Source of the DNA: Calliphora vicina
Taxonomy: Eukaryota; Arthropoda; Insecta; Diptera; Calliphoridae
Length of the DNA stretch: 64,000 nt
Assembly (NCBI RefSeq): GCF_958450345.1
Contig: NC_088781.1
Span: 115,833,431-115,897,430, forward strand
Direction: 5' to 3'
The notes below the pieces were generated by a model. That model saw only the letters and a list, made by a program, of their open reading frames with translations. It searched no databases and was not told the origin of the DNA. Position numbers and translations under genes: made by a program. This document shows positions 55,112 through 64,000 of the stretch, one piece after another; the stretch's first letter is position 1; every line of letters begins with the position of its first letter.

Positions 55112-55469
55112 GTCATTAATATAGACAATATGGATATCTAATGATAGATATTTCAAAGACCTTTGCAATGACATATATAAGACCAAGTAAGTTGGACATA
55201 CAATAGGTCAAAATCGGAAAAATATTCTTTAACCCGATTTTTTTTTCACCATAAGTTTTTTTCGAAAATATTAAAAAACAAAATAAAAAATTTTTAAATT
55301 TAAAAAATTTTAAAAAAACAATTCGAATAAAAATTTTTTCCAAAAAATTTAAAAACAACTTTGGAAAAAAAAAATGTTTGTTTACCTAAAAATATTTTTA
55401 TTTTGAAATGTAATTTGGTGAAGGGTATATAAGATTCGGCACAGCCGAATATAGCTCGCAACACAGACT

Positions 55470-55687
55470 TTTATGAAGGTCTTCAACCACTTTAATGTTG
55501 TGACATTTAATTTTACCCTACACCACCATAGTGGTAGTAGTTTTTTAATTTACAAAAAATTAAAAAACTACTTTGGAAAAAAAATAAATTTTGTTTACCT
55601 AAAAATATTTGAAATTTTTATGAAGGTCTTCAAACACTTTACTTTTATGAAGGTCTTCAAACACTTTAATGTTGTGACATTTAATTT
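55470..55687. repeat. Scrambled duplication, ~178-bp period, containing DINE pieces
   Basis: TTTTATGAAGGTCTTCAA occurs near 55470, 55618 and 55644; CTTTAATGTTGTGACATTTA near 55490 and 55663. The interval holds fragments of both DINE families (ACCCTACACCACCATAGTGG near 55512 and GTTTACCTAAAAATATTTG near 55594). Confidence 0.7.
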
Positions 55688-56343
55688 TACCCTACACCAC
55701 CATAGTGGGGAGGGTATTATGCGTTTGTGCAGATGTTTGTAACGCCCACAAATATTAGTCTAACACCCACCTTAAAGTATACGAGTCGATTAAACGATGT
55801 CCGTCCGTCTGGTTGGCCTGCTGTCCATGTAAACCTTGTGCGCAGAGTGCAGGTCGCAATTTTGAAGATATTTCGATCAAGTTTGTTACATATTATTTTT
55901 TCGACCCAACGACCAAGCCTATTGAAACTGGCTGAAATCGGTCCATTATATCACCTAGCGCCCATACAAATGTCCTTCCGAAATTGGACTTTATCGGTCA
56001 TAAATGTTTAATTTATAAATGTTTAATAATATAAATAATAATTAGTCATAGCTCGCATATAGACCCGCTTCCGAAAATCACTTTAACGTGCATAAATCGC
56101 TTAAAAGTGTTGGTATACTCACAAAATTCAACATAGTAAAATTTCATATAGACATAAATCACACAACCAAATTTCATGGTAATCGGTCCATAATTGGTCA
56201 TAGTTCCCATATAAGGCCCACTTCCGAAAATCACTCAAAAATATAAATTATTGAAATTTTAAAAGAAAAATGTTTTTGCTCTTTTACTTAGTGTAGGGTA
56301 TTATATGGTCGGTCTTGACCAACCATACTTTCCTACTTGTTTT
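55688..56343 (+). mobile_element. DINE-1-like element, family B, complete
   Basis: The 5' end is TACCCTACACCACCATAGTG and GGGAGGGTATTATGCG; the 3' end has GTGTAGGGTATTATATGG (subterminal inverted repeat of the start), the hairpin GGTCGGTCTTGACCAACC, and CCTACTTGTTTTAT. The 5' and 3' architecture and the CTTGTTTTA-type end match family A although the bodies differ, so both belong to the same mechanistic class. Confidence 0.78.
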
Positions 56344-56949
56344 ATTTTATTAATGGTGTATTACGGGATTATCTATCGATGTATGCAAAAAACTAAATTT
56401 TGGGAAAAAACTAGTTAGGACGTTTCTATATTAAGGTAACGATAAACAATAATATAAAGTGGGGCAGTATTTATATTTTTTGCATTAAACGATGTTTTTA
56501 CCTTTACAAAACAATAATCGCCAAATACTTAAATTTTAGATTTTTTGTTGCTTGACCGGTTTTTGAAATAAACGATTCATTTATGTTTGTTTGGGGTTTG
56601 GATTTCAAGAAAAACCAAAATACGTACTCTAGAAAAGCATTTCTTTAGAAAATTTGGAGTATTTCTATAGAAAATTTTCTATATAACAGATTTTTGTATT
56701 GAATATTGCCAGTAAAGAAAGAAAGTTTTAAAAGAAAAGTTTTTTATAAAAAAAAAAGGTTTGTATTACAGATTTTTTTGTAAGAAAATTTTTTGCATAA
56801 CACTAATAACTATAAACAATTTACACCTCAGAACAATGCTAATATGCTAATATAATTAAAAATACTCTGAGGTTGAAGAAAGTACTACTATTTGATTGTT
56901 ATTTTGATACTCAACAAATACCTTATTTTCCATCCCTGACTTGCATTCA

Positions 56950-57370
56950 AACAAACAAACGCATGTAAAATATTATGGGAGAGTGACTGAGTGAGTGCAA
57001 GCCATGAATTTTTGCTCTCCTACAAAAGTTCATGTGCATTTGTATGTTGCATATAATCATAATAATAATAATAAACAGTGTTGCATTTTTTTGTTTATGC
57101 TTTACTTATAAAGAATAAAGGAAAATATGTATAAAATAAAAACAAATGCTTACAAAAATAATAACAACAACAACAAAATAATGAATAAACTCACATTTAT
57201 TTGTATGTGGGTAAGTGCCTCATGCATTCATACATGAATATCCGCAATTAATATTCTTCGGTTGCAGGCCACCACAACAATGTGAGTTGTATTGTGTGCT
57301 GCAGCAGCAAACTCCCTGCGAAACATGTTCCTGCACAAATCTACAGCGTTGATTAATTAATTAGTGCAGC
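56950..57370. other. No gene recognised
   Basis: ATAATAATAATAATAA near 57056 and ACAACAACAACAAAA near 57165. A strong-looking 5' splice motif GGGTAAGTG occurs at 57209, without an obvious exon before it. Confidence 0.4.
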
Positions 57371-57374
57371 CACT

Positions 57375-57640
57375 TTAATGAACGGCTAGAATTGATTGGT
57401 ATTTCTGCTTAATTGTCCAAATTGGTTTCTGAAAACGGTTGATCTCGAAATAGACGATTGTTTTAGTATCATTACTCGGCATTCTACTACCTCCATTACA
57501 TATGGAAAGCAAGCGCTGTCTCTCCAAAACCAAAAGTTTAGAGTGTCTTGCTTTACGGTTCTGAAACCTGGCTCGTAAACGAAACAATAACATCAAGTTA
57601 TTACCAACAGGTCATTTTTTTTCTTGGACCAGGACTCAGG
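57375..57640 (+). pseudogene. Non-LTR reverse transcriptase C-terminal fragment, plus strand
   Basis: Plus-strand frames read ITYGKQALSLQNQKFRV and then, one frame over, VLLYGSETWLVNE near 57550-57590. This is the segment after the RT core in many insect non-LTR elements. One frameshift separates the two motifs. It ends where the minus-strand RT relic begins. Confidence 0.65.
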
Positions 57641-58470
57641 GGATGACCCCTACTCATGCAAAGCATTGTGTTTGAACTAGGAAAATAGGTTATGGGAGGG
57701 AGGAAAGAAGGAGTAGTGTTTGTGGACATTCGATTTGAACTTTCCGACGTTGAAAATGACAGGAAAGACTTCAGCGGGAAGTTTGTCCCACATACGGATA
57801 GTACGGCTAAAGAACGAATTTTCCCCGTAGTGTGTTGTGCGGTCCACTGGCCAATCGACCGCAAAGGGATGTGTTGTTGATGAAAAACGTGTATTACGTA
57901 CAAATCTGCGGGTATCAGGAACAAGTTCCCTAATTTCATAGAATACATTCCATTGTAGTAACTATAGAACAGTGAAACACAGCCCACATTGCGTCGGTGC
58001 TCCAGTGAATCAATAGAGATGGATACCCTACTGTCACCAATAATCACTTTCGCCCTCTCCTGTACGCGGTCAAAATGCTCCAAAATAGACTTTGAAGCAC
58101 CGGCCAATAATTGGTAGTTGTATTCCATTTTCGGTCGGATATAGGAGGTGTAAATAGTGAGATCAGATGGAGTGAAGTAATTCCTACACCTTTTCAGAAA
58201 TCCGAGACACTTGAATGCTTCTTTCGGAACTTGAAAAATGTTTTTAGACCAACAGACACCACATTGTATTTTCATGCCGAGAACATCAAGAGTGTCTGAT
58301 ACCACAATATTTACACCATCCATAAATTAAGATGAAGCACATCGTTCGTTTATGTGTCAACATGCAACACTGAGTCTTGCGAGCGTTGAAAGAGACATAT
58401 GGAGATTCTACTGAATTATTATATTTCTTAAATAAATTTTGATCGAGAAAATTATAATGAAAAATGTGTC
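57601..58470 (-). pseudogene. Non-LTR reverse transcriptase, C-terminal part
   Basis: From about 58410 the minus strand reads YVSFNARKTQCCMLTHKRTM; a frameshift near 58320 leads to MDGVNIVVSDTLDVLGMKIQ, then FKCLGFLKRCRNYFTPSDLT, YTSYIRPKMEYNYQLLAGAS and FDRVQERAKVIIGDS. This is the end of the RT domain and thumb, with the catalytic ADD box further upstream not preserved. The C-terminal end is complete, about 240 codons open after the frameshift. I place it in the CR1/Jockey group without finer assignment. Upstream domains are missing (5' truncation). Confidence 0.85.
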
Positions 58471-58519
58471 TTAGCTTTTTAAACGATGCACTTTTTTGGA
58501 TAAGATTAATTAATGAATA

Positions 58520-58720
58520 ATATGCAGAGCAGTTTCTCATCGCTTGATTCTTAAGATTTTCAGGGATCTCAATCGGATCACTCCAGAGTTTTCAGTTAGC
58601 GATTATGGCAGATTGAGCAGTTTTCCATCACTTGGTTCTTTAGGTTTTCAGGGATCTTAAACCCAATTTATCAAGAAAGCTCCTGGATCACTCCAGTGTT
58701 TCAGGTAGAGATTATGATAG
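58520..58720. repeat. Tandem duplication, ~108-bp period, two copies
   Basis: CATCGCTTGATTCTTAAGAT / CATCACTTGGTTCTTTAGGT, TTTTCAGGGATCT, GGATCACTCCAG and GATTATG occur in both copies (from about 58535 and 58628). Confidence 0.65.
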
Positions 58721-58779
58721 TTTAGGACTAGATGGAATCGACTCGAATTTGGCATTTGAACAACAGTTTGAGCCTCGTT

Positions 58780-59180
58780 TTCTTAGTTTCCATAACGAAA
58801 ATATTTAGTGACAGCCACTCTCCCAGGTTTCCGAAAATCAACAGGGGGATATCGGGGTGACTGTTTTCGCAAGACTGGGCACAATCACTATATTTAAAAT
58901 GCCAGGGCTTAACCGTACTCTCTATCATGCTTAGAAGAATAGACTTTTCGAATTCACCATGATTGGTGCATATATCAACAATGGAGTTATTTACAACTGC
59001 CAAATTGGACGTTATGCATAACGACTGGGTGTAGAGAGCAATTATTTCTGGATCTGCGAAGTTGAGAACGAGGAGTAGAGCATTGAACACTTGTTTTGTC
59101 ACAAAGAGTTATTTTCTGTCTTTGATAAATTAACAGACCTGTCGGACGTTGAAGATTCACTACATTCCAGCGAAGTGTGT
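58780..59180 (+). pseudogene. Tail of an I/LOA-type non-LTR retrotransposon, plus strand
   Basis: The plus-strand frame at about 58985-59110 reads NCQIGRYA, RLGVESNYFWICEVENEE, and SIEHLFCHKELFSVFDKL. This matches the HxxIGRHAxRL...CxxCxxEEETVEHLLCxC tail after RNase H. The relic has two stops. A 124-codon open frame on the opposite strand here is its shadow. Confidence 0.68.
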
Positions 59181-59269
59181 GTCAATTGTTAATTATCCCA
59201 TCCTAAATCTTCTTGGTGGACCAATGTCATTTAATTTAAGTCTTTATTTATTTCATCTCATTGTCCTGC

Positions 59270-59640
59270 AAAATTACTAGGTGCCTCTTCAGAATGGATT
59301 TGTGTGCAACTCTTCCACAAATTTTTCAAATTGGTTCGTGATTGTAACTTTAATTTGTTATTTATTTTTTTGTTACTTTGAAATAGACGAAGCCTTTACC
59401 AAAAATTCGCGTTCTTTAACTTATTTTCGAATGATCTCTCTAAATGAGTACCACTCTTTTACATTAAGGATCCTTAGTTGCTCATGCAGCTGATGATTCT
59501 GTACTTTTTTTTGTGGATGTTTCTAGTTCATCTGTGTCGTTATCGTTTGATTTTTCCCTTCAGTTTTGTAACGTGTTGCAGATCAATGTGAAGTTCCTCA
59601 GCATTCCTTTGGTATGCTATAAACAGCTGCCCTACAGTGA
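59270..59640 (+). pseudogene. Non-LTR reverse transcriptase fragment with catalytic ADD box
   Basis: Around 59475-59520 the plus strand reads VAHAADDSVLFFVDVSSSSV, equivalent to the SYADDSTLF catalytic box of Jockey/CR1-type RT (Tyr changed to Ala). Upstream and downstream similarity is weak. It may be part of the same decayed region as the RT pieces at 57375-58470. Confidence 0.55.
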
Positions 59641-59879
59641 TGAATTTTTGACTAATCTATAATCTGACTTTCAGTTTAAGGCTCGCATTATTTAAGTAAA
59701 AAAGTATCCACAGTTTGAGGGATATATTTGTTGAGATATCCTTCTCATAAGAAGTGAGATCGAAAAAACCATAACACAAGCTTTTCCTTAAAACTTTTAA
59801 CCCAAGTATTGTTTGATTTTTTTTAATTGTTGTTTATCTGATTACTAAAACTATTAAATATTTTCAACAAAACCCAACT

Positions 59880-60790
59880 TGGTTTTACAAAAAGTTGGCC
59901 AAACAATCAAAGGTCCTCCGTCAAACTGATTCCAATGTTATTAAACAGTATCGGGAGAACTTATCCGTTGATAGAAAACCTGGTTCAGTTAGAAAGAATG
60001 GTCCACATAATGTTTCTAAAGCCAGTAAATAAAAGCATTTTAAAAAGAGCTCCCAACTCATCCGGTAGGAAAGCAGTCCGGTTAGCTCAGTACTCGGACT
60101 ATTTGTTACGAAAAGTTAAAGTCAAATGCAGGTTTAAAAACATACAAGGCTGAAAAAGTTCGTGACAGGAACTTTGCTAAAGATTTAGAGGCCAAAGACA
60201 GAGCAGGGAAATTGCAGTCAAATTTTATTAATAAATATACCTGCTGCATAATGGATGACGAAACGTATGTTCTGGAACATTTTTCGCAGCTTCCGAGTCA
60301 ATATTTTTATGTTGCTGATGCTCGAGGGAATATTATAGAAAAGTTTAGGACCCAAAAGCAGAAAATTTTCCCAAAAAGTTCTTGGTATGGCAAGCAATAT
60401 GTAATTGCTGCAAAAGAAGCCAAACATTTGTTACAAAGGGCTCTATAAATACCGAAATCAAGGAATGTTTACAAAAGAGGATGCTTCCATTCATAAGACT
60501 TCTTAATGTGTCCACTTATTTATGGCCTGATTTGACATCCTGTCACTATGGTAAGCAAGTTCATGAGTGGTACAATAACAATAATATGGTATTTGTGCCA
60601 ATAGAGGCAAATCCTCCAAACTGCCTGGAGCTAAGCCCAGTGCAGTGATATTGAGTTCTTGTTAAAAGAGAATTGAAGGACACAAAAAATATGTCCAAAA
60701 GTGTGGTAGATTTCAAACGGAGATGGACTACCTGTTCGAACAAAGTGACAGAAAGCTCAATAAAAACCTTAAAGGATGAGTTTCCTGTAG
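59880..60790 (+). pseudogene. ITm DD37E-type transposase relic
   Basis: The N-terminal part reads QTDSNVIKQYRENLSVDRKP (about 59910-59970) in one frame. The catalytic part reads CCIMDDETYVLEHFSQLPSQ (first Asp, 60241-60300), then WYGKQYVIAAKEA, ECLQKRMLPFIRLLNVSTYL, WPDLTSCHYGK (second Asp, near 60525), NPPNCLELSPVQ and YWVLVKRELKD. The residue expected to be catalytic Glu, in RPIEKYW of relatives, is Gln followed by a stop. I count 37 residues between the second Asp and that position. Frameshifts near 60400 and 60445. Inactive. Confidence 0.75.
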
Positions 60791-60799
60791 GTTTACTGG

Positions 60800-62310
60800 T
60801 TTCTTTTTTATTAAGATTTTTAGATCAATCCTGACACACATTAGAGAAAAGCGTTTGGCAATAAAACAATGATTTAGATGACCTCTCCGATGATATCCCA
60901 TTTATGAAAATGATGTTGGGTTCCTTAAAGAAACCCGTGAGGGATCTCCGCGTCTTCATGTGACTGATCATCTTGTGTGTTTATTGTTGAGGATATTATA
61001 TAAATGTCTAGTTTTTCAGTGAATTCCTCACGCGATTTTACCTTCTGTTGCTTTAGTTTTGATTGATCAGTGAAAAGTATCAGCATATCTTTAGTATTAT
61101 TTGGATTATACCTTGGATTACCATAAATTTCTGTTGATATCCCATCTACAGACTTTGAAATTGTGGTCTAGCTTATTCTTTGCTGAAATTCTTTTAAACT
61201 TATTATACGCTCTTCCTACTAAAGAATTTCCCGAAACTTCTTCCTACTGGAAAATGTTTCATACCAGGAGGTGGTAATTCTGGTAGTTAACGTTTTCATG
61301 TTTAATGAAGATTCTGGAAAATTGCAAAGTTCCGCTAAAATAAAATTATTGGTTTGGAGCGATCTATGTTTTTCTGCTAGTTAGATGATCAATAGTGTGT
61401 ACAGAATGTTGCCACAATATTATAACCCGTTGTAATCGTCATCAGTGTCATTAGTGCGTTTATGAAAAATGTATATGTATGTATATATTGTATTATTCAA
61501 TGAAAAAGAAACAATGAAGGGGCGAAAGAGAGTGTGAGAATTGTACAAAGAAATTATTCATGTAAGTAGCGTAGTCGTGAAACACATTCAACTGCATGTA
61601 TACTTGCATTTACATTGTATACATAGTGTATATTTTGCAGTTAATACAATTTGGGGGAATTCATAGTTTGTTTTTATATACAAATATTGAACTCCCTTCC
61701 TGGTATTTTGTTGCACCCTTTTTCTTTATTTCTTATTTTTTAATAATGCATCGTTTTTGTGTTTAAAATTTCTTTTCATTTCATTTCAATATGCCTTATG
61801 ATGACGCACAGTGTCTTTAAACTGTTTGTAACAGTGTAATTTATTAGTTCTTGTCAGATTCTTTTACATTTTAAGAAGCATAAAACTTGACTAGTGAAAT
61901 ATTAATACAAACTACAATATATATTTACATATTATACTTAATATTGGTGCAGTAGTTAGTTCCGGTGTTTTTATTTTCTTCACAAGATGTTTATTAAATA
62001 AAAAATCAAAAGTGTTGAATCATTTTCTCCACTGCAATATAACAATGACTTGTCGACAATGCATTTTAGTAACACGTTTTTCTTTTGTAGTGGAATTGAA
62101 CAAATTTTAAGAGAATTTGTTTTTAAAATTAATAAATTTTTTAATATGTAAGTATTTAAGAGCTGCTTAAATTTTCAAAGTGTTGAAAAATTTAAAGATT
62201 TCAAACCATTAAATATTAAGAGGGAATAGAACAATAGATCAAATATTCCATTACCTTTTAATATTTAATGGTACTTAGAAGAAACTTATTCGTTATTTTT
62301 AAGCGCCATT
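60800..62310. other. No gene recognised; one unexplained minus-strand open stretch
   Basis: Minus strand about 61145-60950 is open for roughly 70-90 codons (reading KDMLILFTDQSKLKQQ and KSREEFTEKLD) but matches nothing I know. The rest, 61400-62300, is AT-rich with GTATGTATATG runs. Confidence 0.35.
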
Positions 62311-62314
62311 ATAA

Positions 62315-62770
62315 TTCTCCTTGCTTATGCCAATGATATTGACATAATTGGAAGAAATGTAATAAATGTAACTGCTGCTTATGAAAAGATTAAGAAGAGG
62401 TCACTTGAAGTTGATCTGACAATTAACGAGTATAAAACAATGGTTCCTACTGCAAAGAAAACTTCATGAATAAATGCTGGCAATTGTAATTTCGAGATGG
62501 TATCATACCTGCAGGGAACTGACGTAAACTAGGCAAATGACAGCAGTCTTGTAATAAAACGAAGGATAATTCTTGCGAACAGATGTAATTTTGGGCTGAG
62601 CAAGCAGTTTGAAAGGTATAAATCACGTTCTACAACACGCTTGTGATAGCCGTGCTGTTATACGGTGCTGAAATATGGATACTTGCAAAAGCAGATAAAA
62701 CTGTTTTGGTTGTATTCGAGAGGAAAATTCTTTGAAGAGTATATGCGACAAATGATCAACGAGCTACATG
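62315..62770 (+). pseudogene. Non-LTR reverse transcriptase fragment with mutated catalytic box
   Basis: Near 62315-62455 the plus strand reads LLAYANDIDIIGRN, then AAYEKIKKRSLEVDLTINEY and KTM. The catalytic box is YAND where YADD is required, so the second catalytic Asp is Asn. Near 62640-62740, after a frameshift, it reads FYNTLVIAVLLYGAEIWILA and VFERKIL, the region after the RT core. The wording DIDIIGR and VFERKILRRI is common in RTE-like and related insect elements. Confidence 0.75.
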
Positions 62771-62879
62771 AGATATACACCAACGTTTAGTTATCATTTA
62801 CTTTAATTAGGATCGATTTATAACTGATCTGGCTGGGACACGTTCGCTGAATTCATCTATTTCAGTTTGAAATTGAAGT

Positions 62880-63270
62880 GCAACGATCTACATGTATTCA
62901 AAATACTGCAGCAGTGGCAATCTTCAATATCTGCTAGAAATCCTGACCTACGACATTGCAAAATCCTTCGGATGATTTCCACCATAGATGAGTTTCGAAA
63001 GGTATTCATTTGATTTAGAAAACAACCCTGGATAATCGAGTATAATTTGTATCTCATTTCATTATTTTCTTGTTGATGAGTGGAACGAAAATTCTGACAG
63101 CAGAACTACTTACCAAAGTACCGGAAATACTGATCTACGATTACGCCAAATGCTACGAATCATTGCTATTATACAAGAGTTTCGAAAAGTATTTCATTGA
63201 CTAATAAAAACTGAAGGTTGTGCAGAATTCCTTGATATTCAAGCTACTTCAATTCATTACTTTCTTGTTG
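62880..63270. repeat. Tandem duplication, ~190-bp period, degenerate
   Basis: ACCTACGACATTGCAAAATC (62945) and ATCTACGATTACGCCAAATG (63132), GAGTTTCGAAA (62991 and 63177), and TCATTAYTTTCTTGTTGATS (63059 and 63255) recur in the same order. Confidence 0.65.
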
Positions 63271-63299
63271 ATCAGACTTAGGCATTTCTCCTTACAGAT

Positions 63300-63670
63300 T
63301 CTTATAAATGACTTGAGCAAACACTATCAATAGCTAAACAATTTCACGAACGGGCAACGTTTAGAAATATTTAAAATTACCACCAAAACTCTGAGTCCGT
63401 GGTTGCAACTCCAAGAGCTTTTATCCCCCATTTCCGATTAAGTTAAATTTTGTCTTACCCACATATGCTGGATCAATAAATTTATCTATTTAAGGGGATG
63501 TAAAAGTGAAATCTCGGGAAATGTTCAGCTCATTTGGCATTCGCTCAACTGATTTAACGCCATTTAATTTAATTTTATGGGGTTACTTTAATTCGATAGT
63601 TTGTGCCAACAACATGACAATGTTAGAGAAACTCAGGAACAATTGAATAGCAAATACTCGGTGCTCATAT
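63300..63670 (+). pseudogene. DD41D-type transposase relic, internally deleted
   Basis: Near 63325-63440 the plus strand reads AKQFHERATF and SVVATPRAFIPHFRLS, like the N-terminal DNA-binding region of this transposase group. Near 63520-63640 it reads RSTDLTPFNLILWGYFNSIV followed by LEKLRNN, equivalent to RSPDLTAPDFFLWGFLNSRV in the element at 8001-9228, with the third Asp changed to Asn. The catalytic centre between them is missing. Confidence 0.6.
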
Positions 63671-63739
63671 GAACAAATTAAAATTTCATACTTAAATTTA
63701 ATATGTAACTAAAATAATATTCAGACCAATATCCGATTT

Positions 63740-63990
63740 GTACGCTCATGATTAAGAGATGGTAATATTAACATCGATATCCTTAAATTTACCCTACTGC
63801 TGTAAATCCGGTTAATTATTTCTTTGATACTGCAGTTCCTATAATTTGGTACTTCGACATTTCCTTCCAAGTTACTATGTTCCAAAACCCAGATGATTTT
63901 AATATAGAACTGTTTGGTTATCTCCTTTTGAAATAAGTAGTAGTAGGCAGCTGTTTTCGTCCAAAGGATACAATATGCTTTAACATGACA
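63740..63990 (-). pseudogene. RNase H fragment of an I/LOA-type retrotransposon
   Basis: The minus strand near 63920-63830 reads IKIIWVLEHSNLEGNVEVPN, matching the WVPGHxxIxGNxxADxxA box of RNase H (the second Asp region is degraded to EVPN). Short and interrupted at the window edge. Confidence 0.62.
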
Positions 63991-64000
63991 ATTCTATCTT

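Larger units (their letters stand above)
53569..55455 (+). mobile_element. DINE-1-like element, family A, split by a hAT-like insertion
   Basis: Left part 53569-53902: TATACCCTTCACCTTCGTGA, GACCCTATAAAGTATATATA and the usual body to AGTCATTAA. Right part 55112-55455: GTCATTAATATAGACAATAT, the AT-rich section, GGTGAAGGGTATATAAG and the terminal hairpin ATTCGGCACAGCCGAAT. The break is exactly the 8-bp duplication GTCATTAA of the inner element. Confidence 0.88.
53031..56938. mobile_element. hAT-like element, outer shell of a four-level nest
   Basis: The ends share CAGGGATGGA in inverted orientation (53032-53041 and 56929-56938). The flanks are ACTTACAT (53023-53030) and ACTTGCAT (56939-56946), an 8-bp duplication with one transition. 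Most of its 3.9 kb is later insertions: a DINE (53569-55455), in it a hAT-like element, in that another DINE, and a second DINE at 55688-56343. No transposase is recognisable. Confidence 0.6.

Noticed and set aside
58728..59102. 124-codon minus-strand open frame
   Set aside because: The plus strand carries the RNase H tail motifs EVENEE and SIEHLFCH here, so this is an antisense shadow.
60950..61145. Open minus-strand stretch reading KDMLILFTDQSKLKQQ
   Set aside because: FTDQS faintly recalls RNase H or a transposase Asp box, but nothing around it supports either; not called.
1..64000. tRNA, rRNA or host protein-coding exons
   Set aside because: I looked for cloverleaf-like boxes, conserved rRNA words and open frames with host protein motifs and found none I could support by eye; a profile search would be needed to exclude small exons.

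Overview
The window looks like AT-rich, non-coding nuclear DNA of a higher fly (Diptera, probably a calyptrate such as a blow fly or house-fly relative). I infer this from the repeats: DINE-1/INE-1-like elements, mariners of the mellifera and irritans types, Tc1-like elements, hAT, Transib-like and PIF/Harbinger-like non-autonomous elements, I/LOA-type and Jockey-type non-LTR retrotransposon relics, and many CAA/GTT and ATG/CAT microsatellites. I found no host exon, rRNA, tRNA, operon or CRISPR array. The species call is an inference, because no single-copy gene is present.

Layout. 1-4150: tandem repeats, two CACAGTGG/CACAATGG-ended inverted-repeat elements with 5-bp target duplications, and an I/LOA-type retrotransposon relic. 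6055-9550: an array of ~117-bp repeats interrupted by a 1,228-bp DD41D mariner. 11.2-14.6 kb: a deleted mariner, an RNase H relic and an unassigned block. 14.6-19.3 kb and 21.7-23.0 kb: large arrays of a 35-bp minisatellite; the 21.7-kb array sits inside a Tc1 transposase relic. 19.8 kb: a juxtaposed 3'/5' splice-site motif of the recursive-splicing (ratchet) type. 24-32 kb: mariner, Tc1, DINE and RNase H relics plus ~250-bp tandem duplications. 33.5-39.9 kb: a three-level nest in a hAT-like element, a Harbinger-like element interrupted by a DINE, and a nearly intact Tc1-like transposon (transposase 37905-38918, broken by one TAG). 40-47.6 kb: a Jockey fragment, a chimeric mariner, a second hAT-like element and a mariner with two internal duplications. 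48.5-52.5 kb: tandem DINEs, one interrupted by two Tc1-like elements. 53-57 kb: a four-level nest (hAT > DINE > hAT > DINE). 57-64 kb: overlapping non-LTR fragments on both strands and a DD37E-type transposase relic.

Function. Only the Tc1 at 37560-39214 is close to coding competence. All other transposase or reverse transcriptase genes carry stops, frameshifts, deletions or lost catalytic residues. Stretches without recognisable elements (for example 9.6-11.2, 15.9-17.4, 23.3-24.3, 28.0-28.9, 33.0-33.5, 42.2-43.1, 47.6-48.5, 52.5-53.0, 56.9-57.4, 61.4-62.3 kb) are simple-sequence-rich DNA. With the plus-strand ratchet-like site, the simplest reading is the interior of a very long intron transcribed left to right, or intergenic DNA.
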